Source: a virus
IMG/VR virus record: IMGVR_UViG_3300018420_003474
Location: 1 to 21,448 of that record
DNA: 21,448 bases
Direction: 5' to 3' (one strand)
Made by a program: the position numbers and the translations under genes
The notes under the pieces: model-generated
The model's input: the letters and a program-made list of their open reading frames with translations, nothing else
Databases searched by the model: none
Told to the model about the DNA's origin: nothing
In this document: positions 1 through 9,100 of the stretch, one piece after another
Numbering within the stretch: the first letter of the stretch is position 1
Layout: the number at the start of each line of letters is the position of its first letter

Positions 1-2943
1 AGTACCCTTAGCAATCTTCCACGTTGTCCTGTCATCAGTAGATACGCAGTAGTAGATAGCGCCATCACCAGCAGCTTCATCTGCTGTCATAGAATTAATG
101 TCAGTCCAGTATGTTGAGTCTGTGGAGGTTGTGGTGTGGGCTGCGTGGTAGCCTGATGGGATATTAGAGGATGCGCATGAATACTCATAGACTGTGCTTG
201 CAGCATTTTCACCAGATATAAAGCTCTGGTCATCAGGTAATATAAAAAGATGCGCACTTGAACTCATCTGCCCAGACATCGCATACGACCTACCTGTATA
301 ACTAGCTGTGGCAATGTCAAAGCCTGTTGTCAGCTCATATTCAAAGACCGTTTCGCTAGAAAAATCATTTACGAATATTTTTTTCCCGTCTGAGCTAATG
401 CCCATTGATGCTGCAGAGCTTATCTGACTGCTTACGCTAAAAGACTTGTTTGCATAACTTGCGCTGCTGACGGTAAAAGCTGTAGACAATGTGTATTGGT
501 ACAATGCGTTATCTGTATCATCTACGATAATCATTGTTGTGCCAGCAGGATTGAAAACGACTCCTTTTGCATCAGTAGATTGCGAACTAATATTAAAACT
601 GCCGTCAAATGAATATTGATCTATTTCAAACTCATTTCCTGACGAGGCGCTAAACTGCAAAAGATTGTTGCCGTTTTTGCCCGCAATAAACATTCTGTGT
701 CCAGTAGGGCTAAACCATAGTCCACTAGGGTTTGAGTCCCTGTTCCCGACTCCAAGATATTTACTTGCGTAACTTCCAGTTGTTATGTCAAAAGCAGTGC
801 TAAGATTTAGCTGTATTACGTCATTTGGCCCATCATCAGTAACAAATAACCTAGTTCCCGCAGAGTTAATGAATATTCCGGTAGGTGCGCTTATGTTTGC
901 GCCACCTGTAGCTAGATTTAAGGTAGCAACTTGAGAAGGGCTAGAAAGGTTTGCCAATTTCACCTGACCACTTAGCTCCAAGTCACCATCAGTCGTGTTA
1001 AATACAACGCCATACATCTGCCAAGAGCCTGAAGCTACTTGATCGTATGATGTAGGTGCTGTGGTTTGAGATACAGCGCCAGCAGTAGAAGTAAGGATAA
1101 ACACACCACTGTTAGCCTCAATGGTCTTGCCTAAGTCAGCAGATGCGAAGGAGCCTGAGCCTAAAATGACCTTACCCAGTGATAACGTATATTCATATAT
1201 GCCATCGTTTGTATCACCAAGAATGAACATCTTTGTGCCATCATTATTGAATCTTACCGATTTAGGTGCTGTGTCTTGCCCCGACACGCTAAAATTTTGC
1301 GTATAGGAAGCAGTAGAAACATCAAATCCAGTTGTCAGGGCATATTCATTCACATCCTGTCCAGTGGTTCCAACCATAAACATTTTTGTACCATCTAAAT
1401 TGAATGCTAAACCTCTTGGAGCACTTTCTTGACTACCAAAATCAAAACTCTGAGTGAATGATGCGGTTGATATATCAAACCCTGTGGTTAGGGCATATTG
1501 ATGAACAAAGTCAGAACTATTTCCAGTGATAAACATTTTTGTGCCATCACTATTAAAAACAACATCTTGCGGGCTTGTTTCCTTAGAGCTTACTGAAAAG
1601 TTTTGAGTATAGGAAGCTGTGCTAATATCAAACCCTGTACTCAATGCATATTCATTGACATCATCACCGTCAAAATCCACGATAAACATTTTTGTGCCGT
1701 TTGCATTAAACGCCAACCCAGAGGGATTTCCTGCTTGAGATGAAACACTAAAATTTTGCGTATACGATGCAGTACTCACATCAAATGCTGTGCTTAGAGC
1801 GTATTGAAATATTGCATCGGATGACCTTCCTGTTATGTACATTTTCGTGCCATCATCATTGAACGCCAATCCATTAGGATTACCATCTTGTGAAGCAACA
1901 GAAAAGCTGTCTACAAAAGAGCCTGTGCTAACATCATAAGTATCAAAGTCTAGCGTAGTCGCAGGAGCAGAGTTATATCTCGTGTAGTTCTCCGAGGATG
2001 AATTTACATCCCACGCATTATTACTTACACCTGTCTGAGACACTTCTTTAGTAACTGATACTACAGGAACAAGTACATTGTCTGATAAAGTCATTATATA
2101 CGATTCACCAGCAGTAAAGGTCTTAGTTAAAGTAGTTCCTGCACTAGACCCTAAACTGTCGATCTGTGTTTGTATACTAGATGTGACACCATCAACGTAG
2201 CCGAGTTCGGTTGCCGTGAGAGTAGCAGGAATGCCAGTCAGTGTATTAAGTTCAGATGTAGAAGCGGTGATACCAGTCAGTGTATTGAGTTCAGATGTAG
2301 AAGCTGTGATGCCTGTTAGAGTATTCAGCTCAGCAGCAGATGCGGTAACACCCAAGTCAACAAGAGTTACTGATCCTGCTCTAACTGTAACTTCGCCTCC
2401 CATGCCCGCATGATTGACACAGTAGTAATAAAGAGTATCCGGAGCATCTTGCTCTAATTTTACTTCAGTATAAGCACCAGCAGTTCCTGGTGTCCCTACA
2501 GCAGTAACTCCTACAGTATAAGAAGAGCCTCCACCATGTGTACCATCTGCTGTTGTACTTAAAAGTAAGGGATGGCCTGAGTTTGAACTGTCTGATTGAT
2601 CGAACTTATAAGTTACTGAAGGAATAAGGCGAGCTATTTGTTGCTCAGTGCCATCTAAATAAAACTTATTTCCCGATCCAGAATCTGCTACAGTAACCGC
2701 TATAGAAGGTTGCTGCAAGGCATCAATTTGAGTTTGAATTGCTGAAGTAACACCGGCAGTGTAATTGATTTCTGCTGCGGTAGCGGTAAGACCAAGATTA
2801 GTCAATGCAGTTGAAGCACTAGCTAAGTCAGAAAGATTATTTGAAATTTCTAACTTATCGTCATTAATATTGGTAAAGTTAGCATCAACTTCATTGTTAG
2901 TTAATGGACTTCCTTTCGCTGACCTTAATGTAATAGTTGACAT
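1..2943 (-). CDS. Tail-fibre-like protein, 3' end outside window (at least 981 residues)
   Basis: The frame starts at ATG 2943 and has no stop to base 1, so the C-terminus is missing. AAGG lies 7 bases before the ATG, and the gene follows the 77-residue gene after 9 bases. Order of parts: a short N-terminal segment (1-40) with TLRSAKGSPLTNNEVDANFT, of a kind I remember from marine T4-like fibre proteins; a stalk repeat ending IQTQIDAL (about 57-75); a cupredoxin-like domain (about 97-195); three 13-residue SELNTLTG repeats; a second stalk copy ending IQTQIDSL (245-264); five propeller-like blades (about 338-592); an unrelated insert (about 590-680); five more blades (about 682-922); and a segment with YYCVSTDDRTTW at the window edge. 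By inference it is a virion fibre or adhesin that contacts the host. The family is not identified by search, and assignment as fibre rests on repeats, position and size. Confidence 0.8.
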   Translation of the reverse strand, partial: MSTITLRSAKGSPLTNNEVDANFTNINDDKLEISNNLSDLASASTALTNLGLTATAAEINYTAGVTSAIQTQIDALQQPSIAVTVADSGSGNKFYLDGTEQQIARLIPSVTYKFDQSDSSNSGHPLLLSTTADGTHGGGSSYTVGVTAVGTPGTAGAYTEVKLEQDAPDTLYYYCVNHAGMGGEVTVRAGSVTLVDLGVTASAAELNTLTGITASTSELNTLTGITASTSELNTLTGIPATLTATELGYVDGVTSSIQTQIDSLGSSAGTTLTKTFTAGESYIMTLSDNVLVPVVSVTKEVSQTGVSNNAWDVNSSSENYTRYNSAPATTLDFDTYDVSTGSFVDSFSVASQDGNPNGLAFNDDGTKMYITGRSSDAIFQYALSTAFDVSTASYTQNFSVSSQAGNPSGLAFNANGTKMFIVDFDGDDVNEYALSTGFDISTASYTQNFSVSSKETSPQDVVFNSDGTKMFITGNSSDFVHQYALTTGFDISTASFTQSFDFGSQESAPRGLAFNLDGTKMFMVGTTGQDVNEYALTTGFDVSTASYTQNFSVSGQDTAPKSVRFNNDGTKMFILGDTNDGIYEYTLSLGKVILGSGSFASADLGKTIEANSGVFILTSTAGAVSQTTAPTSYDQVASGSWQMYGVVFNTTDGDLELSGQVKLANLSSPSQVATLNLATGGANISAPTGIFINSAGTRLFVTDDGPNDVIQLNLSTAFDITTGSYASKYLGVGNRDSNPSGLWFSPTGHRMFIAGKNGNNLLQFSASSGNEFEIDQYSFDGSFNISSQSTDAKGVVFNPAGTTMIIVDDTDNALYQYTLSTAFTVSSASYANKSFSVSSQISSAASMGISSDGKKIFVNDFSSETVFEYELTTGFDIATASYTGRSYAMSGQMSSSAHLFILPDDQSFISGENAASTVYEYSCASSNIPSGYHAAHTTTSTDSTYWTDINSMTADEAAGDGAIYYCVSTDDRTTWKIAKGT
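178..900 (-). repeat. Beta-propeller-like blades 6-10, diverged
   Basis: Five more units of the same type, about residues 682-922, with cores starting near 689, 741, 794, 846 and 897 (spacing 51-53). Examples are GIFINSAGTRLFVTDD, GLWFSPTGHRMFIAG and GVVFNPAGTTMIIVDD. They are more diverged than blades 1-5 and are separated from them by about 76 extra residues, including ILGSGSFASADLGKTIEAN and ASGSWQMYGVVFN, which do not fit the blade pattern. Confidence 0.7.
1168..1932 (-). repeat. Beta-propeller-like blades 1-5, exact 153-bp period
   Basis: Five copies of a 51-residue unit, about residues 338-592 of the fibre. The core is GLAFNxDGTKMFIxG, then an EYAL(S/T)T turn, then FDVSTASYTQNFSVSSQ. 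The first core residue falls at 358, 409, 460, 511 and 562, so spacing is exactly 51 residues with no insertion or deletion. The alternating hydrophobic strands and DGTKMFI signature resemble YVTN/WD40-type propeller blades. The coding DNA is also visibly similar from copy to copy, which points to recent tandem duplication. Confidence 0.8.
2237..2353 (-). repeat. 39-bp tandem repeat, three copies, in the fibre gene
   Basis: Three adjacent copies start at 2237, 2276 and 2315. The first two are nearly identical; the third is more diverged. On the coding strand each encodes 13 residues of the type ITASTSELNTLTG. Similar short repeats form trimeric stalk segments in phage fibres as I remember them. 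The period is a multiple of three, so gain or loss of copies keeps the frame. Confidence 0.85.
2359..2655 (-). other. Cupredoxin-like domain within the fibre gene
   Basis: Residues about 97-195 of the fibre. Visible features are YKFDQSD followed by SGHPLLLS (His124), then a Gly/Ser-rich stretch with His136, and near the end DTLYYYCVNHAGMGG, giving Cys175, His178 and Met181. A distant His plus C-x2-H-x2-M is the type-1 copper ligand arrangement of blue copper proteins, and the C-x2-H-x2-M spacing is that of amicyanin. I recall closely similar YYYC..H..MG segments in marine phage structural proteins. Copper binding is inferred, not shown; the domain could use the fold for stability or bind another metal. 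Confidence 0.6.
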
Positions 2944-2952
2944 CTACTTACC

Positions 2953-3186
2953 TTATTTGTTTATTTTATCAAAAATTAATTTCAACATATCTTTGACTTC
3001 TGTTACTTCTTCTTTCAGACTATTTATATCGTCTTCATATTGGCGTATTTTTTTAGTATTTTCGTTTCTTAATGTTCTAGAATTTTTGTAATCTCTTAAA
3101 GCGGCATTGTCTGTATTGACAATGCCTTTTGAATTGCTCTCACGATAAAGATTTCGTTCATCTTTCACTTTTAGGTATTTAGTCAT
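2953..3186 (-). CDS. Small coiled-coil protein of the tail cluster, function unknown
   Basis: A 77-residue, highly charged protein. Residues 1-40 contain KYLKVKDERNLYRES and IVNTDNAALRDYKNSR; residues about 41-77 have heptad-like spacing (INSLKEEVTEVKDMLKLIFDKI) and should form a coiled coil. There is no signal peptide or membrane segment. It starts at ATG 3186, four bases after the stop of the giant structural gene, with AGGT upstream. It lies 9 bases before the fibre gene. I remember small proteins of this pattern (KYL.VKD... IVNTDN.AL.. then a coiled coil) at similar positions in T4-like cyanophages, with no assigned role. Its position suggests a small virion component or an assembly helper for the neighbouring large proteins; this is inference. 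Confidence 0.75.
   Translation of the reverse strand: MTKYLKVKDERNLYRESNSKGIVNTDNAALRDYKNSRTLRNENTKKIRQYEDDINSLKEEVTEVKDMLKLIFDKINK
3021..3028 (-). promoter_or_regulatory. Candidate T4-type late promoter element inside the 77-residue gene
   Basis: The minus strand reads TATAAATA, an exact match to the T4 late-promoter -10 element. Transcription would start near 3015, giving a leader of about 70 bases before the fibre ATG at 2943. The same bases encode an ordinary stretch (Asp-Asp-Ile-Asn-Ser), so a chance match in AT-rich DNA is possible. Confidence 0.35.
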
Positions 3187-3190
3187 TTTG

Positions 3191-6100
3191 TTATACCTGA
3201 AGTGCGTATGCTCTAAGACTTGAAGTTTTAGGTATCACTGCTGTATTATTGCTTAGGTGAACCACTTTGATTGCAAAATACTTAAATCCAGTGTGAATAA
3301 CAGTTGACTTGGTAACACTACCGAGAACTGCTGCTACTGAAGGACTTCCTCCAGATAAAGTAGCAGTAACAGTTCCTGTATAGTCTCGCCCTGGATTAAC
3401 TATACGAATTTCAGTTACTACATCACCGGTCAATATTGCCTCAGCAGTTGCACCAAATCCAGTACCAGCATCGTCAGTTAGGGTTACAGAAGGTGCGCTT
3501 GTGTAACCCGAGCCGCCGGAAGTAATCGCTACCGCAGATATCCTAGTCACATCATATTCTAATACTCCGGATCCGTTAACACCCCAACCAGACGCCTTTG
3601 CAGGAATCTTATAGGAATATTCTGCCGTTGATTCAGTAGCGACAAAGGGAGATTCGTCTATAGACAACTGTTTCCAAACTATTTCACTCAAGAAATCTGC
3701 ATCATCTTCAGCATTCATTGCTTTAGCATATACTTCAACAGAAGTGCCAGAAGGGATAGCATTATCTAAGTAGACTTTAAGGTCTTCTGCATCCTGTCCT
3801 TCAGCTAGAACTACTTGCCTTGTGATATATTTAGAACTAGCATCTCCCCCTACTGCGGTTTCTTCTGTTGTGCTTGTGTTGTTTATGTCGTTAATAAGCG
3901 CCAACATATCTAAAGAGGACATATCTATCATAGGTCCGACATTGTTTGATGTGGTAGAAAGAGTAAATTTCAGCCTACCAGTTTTCTCGCCTGAGTAATT
4001 AGCCTGTTCGTTTGAATAGCTATAGATAGTTTTTTCTTCAGATAGCTCCTCAGTTGAATTTACTCTAGCATTTCCATAAACAGTATTTGCACTTGCAGCG
4101 CCTGTCTTAGTTAATGCAGATTCAACAGCAATAGAGCCTCTAGAATCAGGATTTATAGTTGCAGCTTGTATAGCATGTGCGCTCACTGCCCTATTGTTGA
4201 TAGATTCGATGTCAACAAATGTTGTGCCGTTTCCTATCATATCGCCTACAGCAAAATGCCCATCAGTAACATCTAATTCGTATGTAGAGTATCCTCTATC
4301 AAAAAACTTGTTGATTGCACGATTCAATCTTGCAGTCACTGCTGCGTTGGTAGTTGGTGTTCCGCCACCGGTAAAAGCTATAGTTGGGGCTGAAGTATAA
4401 CCAGAGCCAGGATTTGTCAAAGTAATAGCTGTTACTGCTCCCCCTGCTTCAGTTGCAGTTGCAGTAGCACCTGTGCCGCCGCCACCTGAGATTGTTACTG
4501 TAGGAGCAGATGTGTAACCTGCGCCGGCTTCATCAATGGTAAAAGTAAATCCATGAATCACATCTTCTCGGCTAAACTTAGGTGTTGGAATATTTCCGCT
4601 ACCATCTTGAGTATCATCCCAAGTGTTGCCATCTACTTTAATCCAATCAGTGTTTTTATTTGTAACATTGAGAATATAATCAGTATTAGCTTCAAACTTA
4701 GCCCTTCTCAAAACGAACATCAAATCTTCAGATTGATGTGCTGACCAGCTTCTATTGTTAGCAGAAGTAAATAGTACGCCGCCGTGAGCTTGTTTAGTAA
4801 TTCTAGTAGTTGTTCCGACCTCAAGCTCTCCCAATTCTCCTATCCAAACTTCATATCCAGGATCATCTGCATCCGGAATGAGAACCATACAGTATTCTGT
4901 GTCATTGTCTAGGTGAACTGGGTTTTTGAATTTGAAGTTAGTACTTGCATACTTTACTGTGCCATCGCTTTCAATGGTTGAAGTATAACAATGAGACCTT
5001 CTCATATGAACTTGTCCGTTCGGAACTATAGTAGTTCCTGGAACACCATTCACAACTTCTCTTATTTGTAAAGTAATACCGTTGTTATTTTCTTCTGCTG
5101 AAATTGATCTAAAGAAAATGTCTGCTGAAGTAATAAACATTCCGCCGGGCATTCCTTCAACAAAAAATGTTTGTGCTAATGGGTCTTTGCCTCTAAATGA
5201 AGTACCAGACTCAGAACAAAACAGGTCAAATTCGTTGAAATCAAAATCAAATGCAGAAGCAGAAACGGAAACTAATGAAGGATCAGTAGTTGCATCGTTT
5301 AACGAATCAGTAAAAGGTGTTGTTATTACTGGTATATTAGCTGTAGACGCTCCGCCTGATAAATTGCCCACAGTAATTGAATGATTATCAAAAATATTCC
5401 AATCGTCTTGGAGGTTGTCATAAATTACTAAATCATTTTCATCAGAATAATTAGCAACAGTTACAACATGTACACCGCCAGTATTGGAGTCAATATTATT
5501 ATTTTCATCATTAATAATCACTTCATTTACTGCTGCTTGTTTTGGCACAGTAGTTTTAGTACTAGGGTTGTAAGTAGTTCCAAGTTCTGCTAAAACACTC
5601 TTATTTTGAACAGTTATGTTGTCATTATAGAGAAATGCTTCCCTGTCATCCATTTCATCTAAATAAGTTTCTCCTCTCCAATCTCTAAATTCATTGACAG
5701 TTACACCGTTTGACTGAGTAGTGGAAATCAAAACATCTGCAGGATCTAATTCGTCTGGAATTGCACCTGTACCGACTACTTGTCCATTTACAGTAATTAC
5801 TTCATTAGGAACTGAAGTATCTGTAACTTGAATAGTTTGTTCAGTATCATTACTATTAACTGTATTACTAAGAACATTTTCAGTAGTTATACTCCGAACT
5901 TGTGGAGTGATTGGAGTTGACGGCATTGGAGGTTTAGTTGCTTCGTATTCTTTAGAAACATAGGAAGCACTAAAAATTGCTTGAGCATAAGAAGATGCAC
6001 TATTAATAGATTCTGTATTAGAAACTTGTACTACAATATCACCTGTTCTAAATTCGCTGCTGTGAATATCGATACTAAAAGTTGCTCTTCCATTAGAGTT

Positions 6101-9100
6101 TGTTGTAACATTGCCTTTTCTGACTCCCCCCATGACAACCATATGAGCCGAGTTAGGCAATAATCCTTCAACTGTGCCTGATATAGTAAGTGGGCGAACA
6201 AATGTGTCTACTGTAAGCGTAGTATTCTCTACTGTTTGTATCTGTGAACCTTCCCAGACCCAATCTCCGCCTCTTTGTTGCCAAACAGTGGTAGAATTAG
6301 CAGGAATAGTTGTTTCATTTATCCAATCAACACCGTATTCTTCTTCTGTTTCAAAAACTCCGTAACCAAAATCAGGATGTTCTGTGCCAATGCTTGTACC
6401 TACTTGCTCCCAGGCTCCCCAATGTATAGACCAGCCCGAAGTAACACCTCCGTTTGAGGTTAAATTTCCTTGACTTAGGTTATCATATTGTCCATTGTCA
6501 TTTTCATAAGGCTCTGGCGCAGCATGTTGGTCATAGAAAGAATCTGAGGATGGATTAAGAGACATACTACCATTATATTTACCAACAGGAACTGCGGGAG
6601 GCGTAATAGAAGCTCCAGAATCATTTATAGTTACTGAAGTCGAAACTCCTTTTCCATCAAGAGTCAGGGTCAATGTTTCCGCAGATTCAGTCACCCCATC
6701 AGAAGCGATGACCAAAGAAAGAAAGCTGTCTCCTGCAGAATCTATTGTAAAGTTGCCCGTAAGAGCAGCACCATTTATGTCTGCTGAAGAAACCCCTGTA
6801 ATAGTATAAGGAACCAGTGTTCCTGAAGAAACATTATCTGTCTCTAAAGTTATAGTAAGAGAATTTCCCTCATTGATAGAAGTACTGGACCTAACTAAAG
6901 CATAAGAAGGCTGACCAATTGCAACTGGTACTGGAGGTGCTGGCACTACAACAGGAGTAGATATTGAAGCTGGTGTATCAAATAATAATTCACCTACGAC
7001 ATTTCTATATTTGCTTGCCTGCATTTGTTTCGCATAGATAGATTCAAAATAGGGAACATGAAACATGTCTCCTGTTTGACCTACAGTTGTTCCTGTAGAA
7101 TCTGCTTTAAATCCAACAACACTCGACTTAAACGCTGCCCTAAGTTCACGGTTTTTAGTGTCTATAGAACAATTATTATCTTGATGTGTTACATTATTAA
7201 CACTAAAACCTGTAAACGAATCTACAACAAACCCATTCTTGAATCTATCAACTCCATTAGCATCTAATATTTTAACTTCTCCGGCTTGTTTTTCTAGCAG
7301 AGTAAGTGTGGTATAGTATTCAAGATTTGAAATTCTTTGTTCAAGCCCTCCAATATCACTCATCGTGTATCTTTTATTCTTTTCTAAGCGAATAGATACT
7401 GCTAAATCAGGGCGACCGTAAAAGGTTGCTGCTTGCTTAGATAGACAAGGATACGGTGGAAGAAATCCTTTAGCTAAAGTCATTGACCTATTAGGGGCTT
7501 CAGGTGTTTTAGGATTCAGTTCGGGTATGCTCTTAACTACCTTAATTTTACTATCTTCTGTAATAACAACTCTATACGCTTCAGCTAAATAATATTCTAA
7601 ATCTGTTGTGAAAGTTAGAACTGGAACTGGATTGGTTAGGCCATTTGAAGGTCTGTCAATAGATTCTAAGATACTCGGATTTTCAGTCGCACCTGCTAAA
7701 GTAGTAGAATCTGCTGCTGTGTTTGACATGTAAGGTCTAAAATCAATAGCATTTTTTAAATCAAAAACGCCGCCTGTAGAAGAACTATACAAAGGAATTT
7801 CTTCTGTCTTAATTCCGGTTGATCCAGTATCGTCAACCGGATATGAGTCTACACAAGCAAAAGTAGGACCAGAAACAGTTCTGCTAAAGTAATCGACTTT
7901 TACCGTGATGTATCTGTAAGTTGTTTCATCAAAAGTACTAGTGGCTCGTTTTTGAATTGACCCCAAACCATAGAAATTGTCACGCTGTCCGTTATCTACA
8001 ATGAATTCACGGGTGACATCTCTGACATTAGTTTCATAATCAGATTGATCTGTTGCAAGAATTTGCTTTACTTTAAATATGTCACTTATACCAATAGAAT
8101 ATTTTCCGCTTGCTGAGTTTGTATTGGTAGTGGCATCTATTTTAACTAATCTATCTTTGTTTAGAACTTTCGCAAGAGGAGATGTATCAGATGATTGCAT
8201 ATTTACAAAAAGTCTAACATTTCGATTTGCGTCTAGGATAGTAGTTCCTAAATCAATAGTCAACGCAGTTTCACTTGTTTGAGATACTGTCCCTGTAAGT
8301 GGAATTACTTCTCCCTCTGCATAGGCCGTAGAATCAACAGTAAATGAATCAGTAGCAACAAGAATCATGTTAGCTTCAACAACTGAGTCTGAAACTGAAC
8401 CATTTCCAAAGAAAAAAGTCTCGTTTGCTATGCTTGAACTTACATTTATTACAGCATTGGTATCAGCAGATATGTCAAATTCTTTAGTAAATTTAAAGTT
8501 ATAATCATATGCAGAAGAATCTGCTTGTAAAGTTTTGATGTGAGAATACGGAAGGTTCCATATAAGTTTATTGAAATTTGTTTCGTAAACTTGTGCATCT
8601 CCAGCAGAATTCAATACGATGTCAGCAAAACCATTTGCGGCTGTGCTTGGGTAATATATACCTCGTACTTCAGTGAAGTCTCCAACAGACATTTTGATAT
8701 CATATAGATACAATTTGTATTGGGCTGCTGATGTGCCTGCTGTACCAGAGTCTAATACGATGTGTCTAGTTTTAGCAGTTCCAACTTTATTTCCTGTTAC
8801 ACTAGTCGCAGAAAAATTGCCGCCAGATACACCGTTCTGAACTGTGTCATATAAATCTACAACACCTGTTCCTACAGAAAGATCGCCACCGTCAACATCC
8901 CATGCACCACATACATCGTCTACTAATACATAATTACCGAAAGAAGTTGACTGTGATACAGTTTCTTCAATTCTAGTAGCAGAAGGCTTATCAAAAGGAA
9001 TAACCTTTTCTGCTAATAATTCAATAGGATAGCCTGCAACATTAGCTTTACCTGGACGAATAGTCGCAACTAATTTAGTAGCAAGTCCACCTTGACCTGA

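Noticed and set aside
1-120. YYCVSTDDRTTW segment as a second cupredoxin
   Set aside because: The Cys is not followed by His and Met at the needed spacing, so no copper site can be proposed.
1168-1932. Regular repeats as a CRISPR array or non-coding satellite
   Set aside because: The repeats are 153 bp, in frame, with no spacer pattern, and they encode blade-like protein units without stops.
2765-3091. Plus-strand open frame of 108 residues crossing the fibre start and the 77-residue gene
   Set aside because: It lies antisense to two well-supported genes, and its hydrophobic stretch is the reverse complement of the charged coiled coil.
5082-5384. Plus-strand open frame of 100 residues
   Set aside because: It is antisense to the giant structural gene, with composition expected from a shadow frame.
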